DNA of 61,651 nt from Clostridia bacterium (GCA_017538255.1 JAFYJD010000003.1:1-61651), one strand, 5' to 3'; positions 26,107-35,457 are shown, counted from the first letter of the stretch. A program made the numbers and translations. Notes: generated by a model not told the origin, from the sequence alone.

Positions 26107-26136
26107 ATTATAACACAAGATCGCCGCCCCGCGCAA
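26107..26136 (-). promoter_or_regulatory. promoter of ftsZ with a leader of about 180 bases
   Basis: On the minus strand, TTGCGC is followed after 18 bases by TATAAT at 26107-26112, with TG-T before it (extended -10). The transcript would carry a leader of about 180 bases before ftsZ. The leader contains A-rich runs and two copies of a TCCGATG-like stretch (near 26056 and 26086). The rest of the 367-base gap (25917-26283) holds only this leader and the terminator of the upstream operon. Confidence 0.6.
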
Positions 26137-26232
26137 TACCGAAATGAAATGAATCGAAAGATTTTTTTGTGTTTTGTGAACTTTAGGGACCGTTTGGGCG
26201 CGGCGCGTCAAGGCAGGAGCGCACGGTAGGAT

Positions 26233-26265
26233 AAAAAAACCGCTTCGGCATAGTTGCCAAAGCGG
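26233..26265 (-). terminator. terminator of the mraZ-to-ftsQ operon
   Basis: Imperfect stem (26240-26250 with 26256-26265) followed on the minus strand by a run of seven T residues. It lies 18 bases after the ftsQ stop and separates ftsZ from the rest of the cluster. Confidence 0.85.
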
Positions 26266-26283
26266 AAAGTGAAGGCTTCGCCG

Positions 26284-27570
26284 TTAGGGCAGATTAGGTG
26301 TAAAATCGACGACAGACGAGCCGTTAAAGACGTTTATTATTCCGCCGAGAGGGTATATCGGCAAAAAGCGCGAGTAGGCTTCGGCGGCTGTGGATATGCA
26401 TTCGTGCGCCTCGGATACCGAGCCGAGGATGATCTTGTAATCGTTCGGCAGTTCCAAACACACGCAGGCGGAGTTGGAAAGGTCTATCGAAATGACTTTG
26501 TCGCAAAGGGAACTGCTTTGGATCGCGCTCAAAAGTTTTGCCGCGGCAACGGTCCTGACCGTCGCGTTGGTGCGATCTATATAGGTGTGTGGGGTAAAGC
26601 CCGTATTCGCCATCCCGAGTATCAATACGAGCCCTTCTGGAAGCTTGTCCTCAAAGTTCAGAACATAGCCGTCTGCGGATATTATCACATAACTGCGGTC
26701 GCCGGCAAGTATCGCCGCCGACGCTTCAAGATCCTCTACCGTTATCACGATCTTGTTTGGGAACCCCTTGTTGACGGAGAGCGTCCTTATGTCCGAAACG
26801 CCGTTCATCGCTTCACGCAGATCGTCCGCGTTGTATGAAAGGATGCTTTTGCCGGTACGGATGCCCGAAAGGCTCAAGAGTTGGGCGGACGAGTACTTTT
26901 CGGAGCCTGCCACCGTAACGGTCTTGACTATGGACAACTTATAGCTGATTATTATCGCCGCAACGAACAGCAGTACTGCAAACACACCGACGAGCATTTT
27001 GATGAGGTCGCGCCTTGTCTGACTGCGTTTGCGCGCCTCGTGGCTGATGCCGCGCGCTTCGGAAACGGCGGAAGTATCGAGCGTGTCCGCGTATTCGCTT
27101 TCATCCTCGCGCTTCTTCGGCATAAAGCCCTTGAAAAAGAGGGAAAAGCTTTCTTTGAAAGAAACCTTTTCGCGCGGGGGGGCATACGCATCCCCTGCGT
27201 CGGTGAAGCCGCGTTCGATCTGTGTAAGTCCGCCGTTTCTTTGGCGGCGCTTGCGCCGCAGCGGGGGATCTTCGTCGGAATAGAATAGGCTCTCGTATGA
27301 AGCGTCGCGCTCTCGGCGCTTTGCCGCGCTTTCTGTGCTTGCGCTTTTATAACGCTCGGGGGCAGCCGCGCCACCTCGGTTTATGTTCTCGCTCGTTTTT
27401 TTGCGCCGTGTTTCCGCGTCGTCGAACTCCGAAAGGTCAAAGCGCACTTCATCGGGCCATTTTTCGCGAGACGCACGAAGATCGCGGCGCAGATCGCCAC
27501 GCCCCTGACGCTGTTCGACAGCGCGCCTTATGCTGCTCGAAGCCGAGTTTTTGCTGCTTTCGTTGTTCAT
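26284..27570 (-). CDS. ftsQ: cell division protein FtsQ/DivIB
   Basis: Bitopic divisome protein that bridges FtsL and the septal synthase. The 428-residue protein has a very long, charged, low-complexity cytoplasmic N-terminus (about 1-188), one membrane helix (about 189-210), a POTRA domain (IVKTVTVAGSEKYSSAQLLSLSG onward) and a beta domain to the C-terminus. Typical DivIB proteins have 30-60 cytoplasmic residues, so the N-terminal part is exceptional. It lies 11 bases after ftsW. The ribosome site is weak. Confidence 0.9.
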   Translation of the reverse strand: MNNESSKNSASSSIRRAVEQRQGRGDLRRDLRASREKWPDEVRFDLSEFDDAETRRKKTSENINRGGAAAPERYKSASTESAAKRRERDASYESLFYSDEDPPLRRKRRQRNGGLTQIERGFTDAGDAYAPPREKVSFKESFSLFFKGFMPKKREDESEYADTLDTSAVSEARGISHEARKRSQTRRDLIKMLVGVFAVLLFVAAIIISYKLSIVKTVTVAGSEKYSSAQLLSLSGIRTGKSILSYNADDLREAMNGVSDIRTLSVNKGFPNKIVITVEDLEASAAILAGDRSYVIISADGYVLNFEDKLPEGLVLILGMANTGFTPHTYIDRTNATVRTVAAAKLLSAIQSSSLCDKVISIDLSNSACVCLELPNDYKIILGSVSEAHECISTAAEAYSRFLPIYPLGGIINVFNGSSVVDFTPNLP

Positions 27571-27581
27571 TCGTCAGTCTG

Positions 27582-28781
27582 TTATTTATCCGTGCCGAAG
27601 AGCGGCTTTTTTTCGCGGTTGATGAATCTTGAAATATTCAGAAGTATGCCCATCGCTCCGAACAGAACGAGCAGCGAGGTGCCGCCAGCGCTGACGAACG
27701 GGAGGGGCTGACCCGTTGCGGGTATGCTGTTTGTTACAACGCCGATATTAATCAATACCTGTATCGCGAGCAAACTCGTGATGCCTCCAGCGACGAGCGC
27801 GGCAAAGCGGTCCTCCGATTTCATCGCGATGCGTATGCCCCGGTAGATGACAAAGCAGTACGCGAGTATAAGCAAAACCACGCCGATAAAGCCGAGTTCC
27901 TCCGCGATAATGGAGAGCACATAGTCGTTCTCCATCTCGGGCAAAAACAGCAGTTTTTGACGGCTGTTGTTGAAGCCCTGACCGAAGAAGCCGCCGTTTG
28001 CAAACGCGTACATCGACTGCACGACCTGATAGGAAAGGTTGGAGGGATCGGCGAACGGATCGCGCCACGCGGTGAAGCGGTCGGAGCGGTAGCCCGCCGT
28101 TTTTGCGACAAGGATCACAGCGGGGACACCGACGCAGGCGCTTGCGATGAAGTAGCGCAGTTTTGCGCCGCCCATAAAGAGCATAACGCCCGTTATAGCG
28201 ACGATGATGATTATCGTCGACATATTGGGCTGCAGATAAATGAGGGTACAGGGCAGCGCGATGATCGCGACGACGGCGCAGATGCCCTTGAAGAATTTGG
28301 GCATATTATCGGGGAACGCGCTCATATATGCCGCTATCAAGACTATGAGTCCGATCTTTACAAGTTCGGAGGGCTGGAACTCAAAACCGCCTATTTGGAT
28401 CCACCTTCTTGCGCCTAGGTAGGTCTGCCCGAAGGCGAGTGTTGCAACGAGCATAAGTATTATCGCTGCGAAGATGCCGATAACGATCAATTTGTTCTTA
28501 TAGAACTTATACGGAACGACCGATATGATGTACATCTCCACTATGCCGATCATGACATACTTTATCTGCCCTTTGACAAAGGCGAGGCTGTCGCCCCTTT
28601 CGGCAATGCCCTTATAGTAGGTCGCCGAATACAGCATAACAAGACCGAAGAGCGCGATCGCACAAACCGCCAAAAACAGCGGAAAATCGATGCTGCGATT
28701 ATGCGCCGCGGCCGCATAGGTCCTGCGGCGGCGCTTCGTCTGCGTTTGTGTGAACTTGATCGGGCTGATATTCTGTTCCAT
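27582..28781 (-). CDS. ftsW: SEDS peptidoglycan glycosyltransferase FtsW
   Basis: Polymerises lipid II glycan strands at the septum together with a class B PBP. The 399-residue multi-pass membrane protein has ten predicted helices. It carries SEDS motifs such as LGARRWIQIGGFEFQPSELVKI near residue 140, GFFGQGFNNSRQKLLFLPEMENDYVLSIIAEELGFIG in the fourth extracellular loop region, and GQPLPFVSAGGTSLL near 355. A basic N-terminal tail (KRRRR) is cytoplasmic. It stands between murD and ftsQ, where murG and murC would be expected after it. Confidence 0.96.
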   Translation of the reverse strand: MEQNISPIKFTQTQTKRRRRTYAAAAHNRSIDFPLFLAVCAIALFGLVMLYSATYYKGIAERGDSLAFVKGQIKYVMIGIVEMYIISVVPYKFYKNKLIVIGIFAAIILMLVATLAFGQTYLGARRWIQIGGFEFQPSELVKIGLIVLIAAYMSAFPDNMPKFFKGICAVVAIIALPCTLIYLQPNMSTIIIIVAITGVMLFMGGAKLRYFIASACVGVPAVILVAKTAGYRSDRFTAWRDPFADPSNLSYQVVQSMYAFANGGFFGQGFNNSRQKLLFLPEMENDYVLSIIAEELGFIGVVLLILAYCFVIYRGIRIAMKSEDRFAALVAGGITSLLAIQVLINIGVVTNSIPATGQPLPFVSAGGTSLLVLFGAMGILLNISRFINREKKPLFGTDK

Positions 28782-28841
28782 ACTGTCCGTGCCTGATTAT
28801 GTTGATGATGAGGAAACAAGCGCGCCTGCGGGGGGGGGATA

Positions 28842-30239
28842 TCAGTATTCGGTATCCTCTTTCATCGCGTTTACTATCTGCTTGAATACGTCGCCGCGCT
28901 GCTCGAAATTGTCGAACATACCCCAACTCGCGCAGGCGGGGGAAAGGAGAACCGCGTCGCCTCGTTCGGCATAGGAGAACGCGGCGTAGATGAGTTCGCC
29001 GAAATCGTCCGGGCAGGCGTGGATGTTTTCGTAGCCTTCCTCTTTGGCGGCTTTTATGATCGCTTCAGTATTGGAGCCGTTCACGACGACCGCCTTGATC
29101 TTGCCGTTAAAACACCTGAAAACGGGGCGGTAATCGCTGTTTTTATCATAATTGCCCGCGCCGAGTATCAGGACCGTGGGCTTTTTCATGGCCTCGACGG
29201 CCTTTATCGTGGATTCGGGGTTGGTGCCCTTGGAATCGTTGTAAAAGTCCACTCCGCAGAAGGTACGCGTAAACTCGATGCGGTGTTCGACGCCCTTAAA
29301 GGAGCGGAGCGCTTCGCAAACGGTATCCGCTTCCACGCCCATACACATCGAGAGGCAGACGGCGCAGAGCGCGTTTTCGAGGTTGTGTGCGCCGATGATG
29401 CCGAGTTCGTCCGCGGGGATCAGTTCGGTCTCGGTCCCGTCGATGCGGTAGACTATCCTGCCTTGGCGCACGAACGCGCCGGTTTCGACCTCGTGCAGAA
29501 CGGAGAAAAAGAGTTTCTTCGCCCGCGTTTCGGCGGCGGCGACGATCGGGTCGTCCGCGTTGAGCACCGCGAAATCATTTTCGGTCTGGTTCTCGAACAT
29601 ACGCATCTTGGCTGCGATGTACGCCTCCATATCGCCGAAGCGGTTTAGATGATCCTCGGTGATGTTTAGAAGCCCGGCGGCGTTTGCACGGAAATCCTTT
29701 ATACTTTCAAGCTGCAATGACGCTGTTTCCGCAACGACGGTATCGCCTGAGCGCGTTTCAAGCGCGTGCTCGGTTATAGGTATGCCGATATTGCCGAGGG
29801 TGAACGACCTGCCGCCGTGTTTTTCGTGGTGCAGGTCGAATATCCTTCCCGTGAGTGCGGTGGTGGTCGTTTTGCCGTTGGTGCCGCCGATGCATACGAA
29901 GCGGGTCTTTCTGTCGCAATAGCGATAACCGAGTTCGATCTCGCCGACGACCTCCACGCCGAGCTTGAGCGCGCTCTTTACGAACGGGCGGAAGATCGGT
30001 ATGACGGGGGAGATGACCATAAGGTCGACCTCTTCGAGCAGGGCTTCGGGTGCAACGCCGAGTCGGTTTACGTATCTGATGCCCGCGAGTTCGTCTTCAA
30101 GACCGGGGATCTCGCTTTTAAGGTCGTTGATTATTATCCTATAACCCTTTTTATATAACAGCCGCGCCGAAGAAACGCCGCTTTTTGCCATCCCGACGAT
30201 AAGCGCGGTTTTGCCGTTTTGTTTTGGGGCTCTTTCCAT
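28842..30239 (-). CDS. murD: UDP-N-acetylmuramoylalanine-D-glutamate ligase
   Basis: Adds D-glutamate to UDP-MurNAc-L-Ala with ATP, in the cytoplasm. The 465-residue protein has an N-terminal Rossmann domain (ALIVGMAKSGVSSARLLYKKGY), the ATP-binding P-loop GGTNGKTTTTALTG near 115 and a Mur ligase C-terminal domain (FYNDSKGTNPESTIKAVEA, LGAGNYDKNSD). A run of nine G residues directly follows the stop on the plus strand (28830-28838). Upstream, between mraY and murD, lies a small ORF inside an inverted repeat. Confidence 0.97.
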   Translation of the reverse strand: MERAPKQNGKTALIVGMAKSGVSSARLLYKKGYRIIINDLKSEIPGLEDELAGIRYVNRLGVAPEALLEEVDLMVISPVIPIFRPFVKSALKLGVEVVGEIELGYRYCDRKTRFVCIGGTNGKTTTTALTGRIFDLHHEKHGGRSFTLGNIGIPITEHALETRSGDTVVAETASLQLESIKDFRANAAGLLNITEDHLNRFGDMEAYIAAKMRMFENQTENDFAVLNADDPIVAAAETRAKKLFFSVLHEVETGAFVRQGRIVYRIDGTETELIPADELGIIGAHNLENALCAVCLSMCMGVEADTVCEALRSFKGVEHRIEFTRTFCGVDFYNDSKGTNPESTIKAVEAMKKPTVLILGAGNYDKNSDYRPVFRCFNGKIKAVVVNGSNTEAIIKAAKEEGYENIHACPDDFGELIYAAFSYAERGDAVLLSPACASWGMFDNFEQRGDVFKQIVNAMKEDTEY

Positions 30240-30278
30240 ATTATGCGCACTCCTTGTGAGATATCGGCGCTTTGTTAT

Positions 30279-30421
30279 AAAAAACCGCCCGGAGAGCCAA
30301 GATCCTTTAGAGGTGTGCCGTATGCTTATCTCTAAAAAATCTTAGCGTTGCCCGGAGCAGACAAGCCGTGCCAAGCGCCAACAAAACCACGGCGTACATC
30401 CTCCCCTCCGGGCGGTTTTTT
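30279..30421 (-). repeat. 16-bp inverted repeat enclosing the small ORF between mraY and murD
   Basis: Arms 30279-30294 and 30406-30421 are perfect complements, AAAAAACCGCCCGGAG against CTCCGGGCGGTTTTTT. They lie 111 bases apart. In the minus-strand RNA the downstream arm ends in U6, so a long-range hairpin would be a terminator and would also bury the ribosome site of the small ORF. A second nested stem pairs 30300-30312 with 30330-30342 (11 of 13 positions), overlapping the end of the ORF. Confidence 0.7.
30307..30399 (-). CDS. 30-residue putative membrane microprotein
   Basis: A short ORF from ATG at 30397-30399 to TAA at 30307-30309. Two GGAGG copies stand directly upstream, the nearer one touching the ATG and the other five bases away. 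The peptide begins MYAVVLLALGTACLL, a short hydrophobic segment, and continues with a basic RFFRDKH tail, so it could be a single-helix membrane peptide. It is wholly enclosed by a perfect 16-bp inverted repeat in the mraY-murD gap. No homolog is recalled. It may be a regulatory leader peptide for murD or a divisome microprotein. Confidence 0.5.
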   Translation of the reverse strand: MYAVVLLALGTACLLRATLRFFRDKHTAHL

Positions 30422-30460
30422 TCGGGATCGCCGCCCCCTTTATCGGGGCGGGTCGCTGCG

Positions 30461-31477
30461 TCAGAAGAACAGCGCGAGCGCCGCCAAGCAGCACGCAGCG
30501 GTTACTATCATATACCCCGATACGATCTTTGTTTCGGGATAACCGAGTTTCTCAAAATGATGATGGAGCGGAGCCATCTTGAATACGCGCTTACCGCCGC
30601 GCAGTTTGAACGAGCCTACCTGAAGCACGTCGCTGACGGCGGACGCCACTATGCAGGAGCCCATCAGAAGAAAGATGAGCGGCGAGCGCGAGTAGATGAC
30701 CATTGCGCTTATAGCGCCGCCAAGCGCCATTGAGCCGGTATCGCCCATAAATACCCTGGCGGGATAACTGTTGCTTTTGAGAAAACCTATGCACCCGCCG
30801 GCAACGGCGAACGCGAAGATGCCCATATTGAGCATACCGTCGCGCTCCGCAAGGAATATCGGCATTTTATCGCCGAGATCGAACGCTCCTGCAAAATACA
30901 GGAACAGTACGCCCATAGCAAGCGAGTAGATGAGCGTCGTTCCCGAAAGCAGCCCGTCGAGCCCGTCGGTGAGGTTTGCGCTGTTGACTATCGCGATAAC
31001 GACAAACATTATGAACGGAATGTAGGCGACGCCAAGGTCAACGCGGCCGAAGATCGGATCGTAGAGCACGGAACCGAGCAGATCGCTCTTGTAAGCGAAG
31101 AACGCCGCGACGAACGCGAGAAAGAATTGGGCGACGATCTTCTGCCAGGCGCGCAGACCGAGATTGCGCTTTTGCTTGACTTTGATGAAATCGTCGAGGA
31201 AGCCGACAAGACCGAACGCGATCATTATGATGAGGGAGGGTATCGAGTATTCAAACGCGATATTGTAGATGCTCATCAAAAGCACGGCGGCGATGATGCC
31301 GATGATGAACACGATGCCGCCGATGGTGGGGGTGCCTTCCTTGGCGGAGTTGGCGTGCGGCCCTTCCGCGCGCTCGACCTGACCGTATTTAAGACGGCGA
31401 AGCATCTTGATAAACGGCGGTGAGATGAGCATCGTGATCACTCCTGCGATCAAAAAAGCGAGTATCATATCTTGCAT
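30461..31477 (-). CDS. mraY: phospho-N-acetylmuramoyl-pentapeptide transferase
   Basis: Membrane enzyme that transfers phospho-MurNAc-pentapeptide to undecaprenyl phosphate to form lipid I. The 338-residue protein has about ten helices. Catalytic-site motifs are NLTDGLDGLLSGT near 185, FMGDTGSMALGG near 255, and the His-rich MAPLHHHFEKLG near 310. The motif order and length are standard. It lies 66 bases downstream of murE; the usual murF between them is missing. A GC-rich hairpin (30431-30437 with 30445-30451) follows the stop. Confidence 0.98.
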   Translation of the reverse strand: MQDMILAFLIAGVITMLISPPFIKMLRRLKYGQVERAEGPHANSAKEGTPTIGGIVFIIGIIAAVLLMSIYNIAFEYSIPSLIIMIAFGLVGFLDDFIKVKQKRNLGLRAWQKIVAQFFLAFVAAFFAYKSDLLGSVLYDPIFGRVDLGVAYIPFIMFVVIAIVNSANLTDGLDGLLSGTTLIYSLAMGVLFLYFAGAFDLGDKMPIFLAERDGMLNMGIFAFAVAGGCIGFLKSNSYPARVFMGDTGSMALGGAISAMVIYSRSPLIFLLMGSCIVASAVSDVLQVGSFKLRGGKRVFKMAPLHHHFEKLGYPETKIVSGYMIVTAACCLAALALFF

Positions 31478-31543
31478 CGGTCTACCTCTTTTGTGCGTAT
31501 GAAAGTTTTGGGCGTTTTGCCGTCGGGGCAGTTATCGAAAGAA

Positions 31544-32995
31544 CTATGCATTCTCGCGCATCTCTTCAAGAAACTCCGCAACGATCAGTTTTTCGTCGAA
31601 CGGGTGCTTTACCCCGTTTATCTCCTGGTAGTATTCGTGCCCCTTTCCGGCGAGCACGATGATATCGTCCTTTTTGGCGATACCGAGCGCGAACTTGATA
31701 GCCTCGCGCCTGTTTTCGATGGTAGTGTGCGAACAGTCGGTCTTTTGAACGCCTTCTATCACCATATTGATTATGCGGGCGGGATCCTCTGTGCGCGGGT
31801 TATCCGATGTGATGACGACGTAATCGGACAGGTTGGCGGCGATCTCGCCCATGATCGGCCGCTTCGTGTTGTCGCGGTCGCCGCCGCAGCCGAAAACGGT
31901 TATCACGCGGCCCTTTGCGAACTGGCGCACGGACGAGAGCAGATTGGTGAGCCCGTCGGGGGTGTGCGCAAAATCGAGTATGACGGAAAAATCAAAGCCG
32001 TCCGTCGGCAGGGATTCCATGCGACCCGAAACGCCGACCACGTTTGCAAGACCGCGTCCGACCTTGTCGAGGCCGATGCCGAGTTTAAGACATACGCCGG
32101 CGGCGAGCATCGCGTTGAACACATTGAAGAGTCCGGGTATCGGCACGGTTATATGCTGGATGCCCATATTGCAGACCATATCGAACTCCACGTTCGCGGA
32201 ACAGATCTCTATATTGGTCGCGTGTATATCCGCACGGTCGTTGCGAACGCCGTAGCGCATCGCGGGCAGATTGAGCCCGTCAAGCAGCATATCCGAGTGG
32301 ACGTCGTCCGCGTTGACTATGGCGAACTTGCTGCGTTTGAACATCAGTTTCTTTGTTTCGAGGTAGTTTTCAAAGGTCTTGTGGTAGTCGAGATGATCCT
32401 GCGTGAGGTTGGTGAAACCGCCCACCGCGTACTCGATTCCGTGAACGCGGTTCTGATCGAGGGAGTGTGAACTGACCTCCATGACAACGATATCGACGCC
32501 CTCGTCGCGCATCATACGGAAATTGCGCTGAAGTTCGACGCTCTCGGGCGTGGTGCGCTCGGTGTGGATTATGCGGTCGCCGATGAGGTTGCGGATCGTG
32601 CCGATCAAACCGACCTTCATCCCCGCTTCTTCGAGGATGGACTTTATCATATAGGTCGTTGTGGTCTTGCCGTTGGTGCCCGTTATGCCGATGACGGGTA
32701 TGCCCTTGAGCGGGTGGGAGTAGAAGTTCGCCGCTATCTCCGCCATCGCGATACGCGAGTTTTCAACGATTATCTGCGGAACGGGAAGGGGAAGTTCCCT
32801 CTCGACGAGCAGGGCGACGGCGCCTGATGAAACGGCGTTTTCCGCATAGCGGTGCCCGTCTTGAAAGGTGCCGTTGATGCAGCAGAAAAGGCTGCCGGAT
32901 TTGACCTTTCTTGAATCGTACTCTATGGATACGATATCGGCGTCATCGCCGATAAAGCGGTGTTCCACGTCCTTTGTCAGTTGACTGATAAGCAT
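31544..32995 (-). CDS. murE: UDP-MurNAc-tripeptide ligase MurE, meso-diaminopimelate type
   Basis: Adds the third amino acid to the peptidoglycan precursor. The 483-residue protein has the ATP loop GITGTNGKTTTTYMIK near 105, the EVSSHSLDQNRV stretch near 175 and SDNPRTEDPARII near 400. The DNPR motif is the known marker for meso-diaminopimelate as substrate, and lysine-specific enzymes lack it. An in-frame GTG lies nine bases upstream, but AAGGTGG fits ATG at 32995. It follows the transpeptidase gene after 95 bases. Confidence 0.97.
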   Translation of the reverse strand: MLISQLTKDVEHRFIGDDADIVSIEYDSRKVKSGSLFCCINGTFQDGHRYAENAVSSGAVALLVERELPLPVPQIIVENSRIAMAEIAANFYSHPLKGIPVIGITGTNGKTTTTYMIKSILEEAGMKVGLIGTIRNLIGDRIIHTERTTPESVELQRNFRMMRDEGVDIVVMEVSSHSLDQNRVHGIEYAVGGFTNLTQDHLDYHKTFENYLETKKLMFKRSKFAIVNADDVHSDMLLDGLNLPAMRYGVRNDRADIHATNIEICSANVEFDMVCNMGIQHITVPIPGLFNVFNAMLAAGVCLKLGIGLDKVGRGLANVVGVSGRMESLPTDGFDFSVILDFAHTPDGLTNLLSSVRQFAKGRVITVFGCGGDRDNTKRPIMGEIAANLSDYVVITSDNPRTEDPARIINMVIEGVQKTDCSHTTIENRREAIKFALGIAKKDDIIVLAGKGHEYYQEINGVKHPFDEKLIVAEFLEEMRENA

Positions 32996-33090
32996 ATTTT
33001 CCACCTTGCCGCCCGAAACAGGGGGCGTCCTTTCAAAGGGATATGCCGCAGAGCGTTCGGCGCTGCGGCGCGGTATCTTTTCCGCACGCC

Positions 33091-35382
33091 TTACGGCGCA
33101 ACGGTGGGTGTTGCTTCGGGCTGCGGGGTATCCTCGGGCGCGGGCGTTTCCGTGGGCGTGGGCGTTTCCGTGGGTGCGGCCGCAGGCGTGGGTGAGTTGG
33201 TGGGCGCTGCGCCGAAATAGACTTTTACGCTCGAGCCGTACGGAGCGCTTTCATAGGCGTATACGCCCTGTGCGACGACTACGCCGAACGGATCGACGGG
33301 ATCGGGATCCATCGTAAGTCCGACTTTTTTGAGCGCGTCATAGGCTGCAAGGGGCGTCATCCCGATCAGGTTGGGTACTGATACGTAGAACGGCTCGTCG
33401 GTATCGGTATTGATGCCTTCCTGCCCCGTATAGAGCAGTACGGATGAGCCATAGGGAACGCTTTGACCGGCGGCGGGCACCTGCATCGTTACCGTGCCGT
33501 CGCATTCAAAGATGCCCAAAAGTCCGTGTTCGGACAGTTTCTCCGAAGCTTCCGAGGTGCTCATTCCCGTAACGTTTGGGATTACTGAAGTACTTGTGTT
33601 GATGTCGTTCTTGGGTATGCCCGCATACTGCAGGATATCCGAAAGCACGCGGCGCACGAACGGCGCGGCGACTGTGCTGCCGAAGATCGAGCCGACCTTG
33701 GGCTCGTCAACGAGGATCAAACAGAGGTATTTGGGATCGTCCGCCGGCGCGAAACCGATGAACGAGCAGATGTAACTGCCTGATGAAACCTGACCGTACT
33801 TGTCGTATTTCTGTGCGGTGCCTGTTTTTCCGCCTACGGCATAACCCTCGATCTTTGCATTGCGGCCCGTGCCGTTATCAACGACGCTTTGGAGTATTCT
33901 GCGCACATTTGCAGAGGTCTCCTCGGAGATGACGCGCCTGACCGGCGCGGTATTCGCTTTGAATACGACGGTGCCGTCGCTCGCGACGATCTCGTCTACG
34001 ATATAGGGGGTATGCAGTTCGCCGCCGTTGACAGCCGCAGCGACGGCGGAAGCGAGTTGTATCGGAGTAACGGCGATGCTCTGCCCAAAGCCTATGCGGG
34101 CAAGATCGTTGTCCTTGATGTATTTTTGATGCGTAACGATGCCCGACGATTCGCCTGGAAGCCCGCTGCCGGTGCTTTGACCGAGGCCGAAGGCGTAGAG
34201 ATAGTCGTAGAAGGTCTCCTTGCCCATACCGAGAGCAAGCTGCATAAAGCAAACATTGCAGGAGTTCTCGGTCGCTTTCGTGAGATCCTGACTGCCGTGG
34301 CCGGCGTGTCGCCAGCATTTGATGCGTTCGCCGTTTACAAAATAACCGCCGCCGCAATGGAAAGAGGACGAAAGCGCGGTGCTGCCCGAATCGAGCGCCG
34401 CGGCAAGCGTAAGTATCTTGAAGGTCGAACCGGGTTCATAAACGTCGGTAACCACACGGTTTTTCGAGAGCGATGAGAGCGCCTCCATATCGCTGCGCGG
34501 GGGGGAATTGAGGTCGAAATCGGGTTTTGTCGAGATCGCCTTTATCGCGCCCGTATCAACGTCGAGTATGATACCCTGCGCATTTTGGGCGTTGTTGACC
34601 TTGACGGCTTCCTCGAGCGCGTTTTCAAGGCTGCTCTGGAAGAAAGTATCGATCGTAAGGCGGAGTTTATGCCCGTTCAACGCCTCGATACGGTTGATGA
34701 CGCTGTCCGAAAGGATCGCGCCCTTGTTGTCTGTTTCGGTGATATAACTGCCGTTGCGTCCCGTCAGGTATTTGTCGAGGCTCAATTCAAGCCCGCTTTG
34801 GCCGATGCCGTCGATCGTGGTAAAGCCGATCGTCTGCGAAAGCATGGTGCCGTATGGATAGTAGCGCTTGGTATCCTGAAGTACGCCGACGCCGCTGAGT
34901 TTCAATGCGCTCACCTCGTCCGCGACGGATTTGTCGACCTGACGTTTGACGACGTATTCGCGAACGGTCGGGCTTTGCAGTTTTTCATAGAGTTTTTTAT
35001 GATCTACATCGAGGATGCGCGCAAGTTCGGACGCAACGCGTTCTTTGTCGCCTGCGCCGACAGACTGCGGCCACGCGACGATCCTGTAAACGACGAGGTT
35101 TTGCGCAAGTTCCTTGCCGTTGCAGTCGACTATCTCGCCGCGGGTGGCGGTGAGCACGGTCGTTCTGCGCCATTGGGTCTGCGCAAGTTCGAGAAGATGC
35201 TTTCGGTCGATGACCTGAAGATAGAACGACCGAGCGATGAGTATCGAAAACAAACCCGCCAAAATAAGAAGCAACCACGGCATCCTTCTTTTGAAGGACA
35301 CTGCGGGTTCAAAGACTGTTTCGGCTTTATTGCGCTTCTTATTCTTTTTTTTGCTTCCACCCGGAAGAAGACGGATGCTCAT
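33091..35382 (-). CDS. class B penicillin-binding protein with PASTA domains (PBP2B/SpoVD type)
   Basis: Septal transpeptidase that crosslinks peptidoglycan, partner of FtsW. The 763-residue protein has a basic cytoplasmic N-terminus, one membrane helix (about 34-52), a PBP-dimer domain and a transpeptidase domain with STFK (Ser319), SCN in TENSCNVCF near 385 and KTGT near 520. Two PASTA domains follow (about 600-725), then a Pro/Thr-rich tail (TPTPTETPAPEDTPQPE). Two PASTA repeats, as here, occur in division PBPs and one in SpoVD, so the division enzyme is more likely. It lies between ftsL and murE. Confidence 0.95.
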   Translation of the reverse strand: MSIRLLPGGSKKKNKKRNKAETVFEPAVSFKRRMPWLLLILAGLFSILIARSFYLQVIDRKHLLELAQTQWRRTTVLTATRGEIVDCNGKELAQNLVVYRIVAWPQSVGAGDKERVASELARILDVDHKKLYEKLQSPTVREYVVKRQVDKSVADEVSALKLSGVGVLQDTKRYYPYGTMLSQTIGFTTIDGIGQSGLELSLDKYLTGRNGSYITETDNKGAILSDSVINRIEALNGHKLRLTIDTFFQSSLENALEEAVKVNNAQNAQGIILDVDTGAIKAISTKPDFDLNSPPRSDMEALSSLSKNRVVTDVYEPGSTFKILTLAAALDSGSTALSSSFHCGGGYFVNGERIKCWRHAGHGSQDLTKATENSCNVCFMQLALGMGKETFYDYLYAFGLGQSTGSGLPGESSGIVTHQKYIKDNDLARIGFGQSIAVTPIQLASAVAAAVNGGELHTPYIVDEIVASDGTVVFKANTAPVRRVISEETSANVRRILQSVVDNGTGRNAKIEGYAVGGKTGTAQKYDKYGQVSSGSYICSFIGFAPADDPKYLCLILVDEPKVGSIFGSTVAAPFVRRVLSDILQYAGIPKNDINTSTSVIPNVTGMSTSEASEKLSEHGLLGIFECDGTVTMQVPAAGQSVPYGSSVLLYTGQEGINTDTDEPFYVSVPNLIGMTPLAAYDALKKVGLTMDPDPVDPFGVVVAQGVYAYESAPYGSSVKVYFGAAPTNSPTPAAAPTETPTPTETPAPEDTPQPEATPTVAP

Positions 35383-35457
35383 ATCGGTACGGGATCCCGC
35401 GGGAGAGCGGAAGTTTACCCTTTCATATTAGTCGGCTTTGCCCGCACACTTTGCGCG

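Noticed and set aside
28830..28838. Run of nine G residues just after the murD stop
   Set aside because: It lies outside coding sequence, so slippage there would not change a protein. It may also be a sequencing-length uncertainty.
30830..31100. Search for murF, murG and murC remnants in the division cluster
   Set aside because: The gaps at murE-mraY (66 bases), ftsW-murD (60 bases) and ftsQ-ftsW (11 bases) are too short to hold gene remnants, so no pseudogene is claimed.
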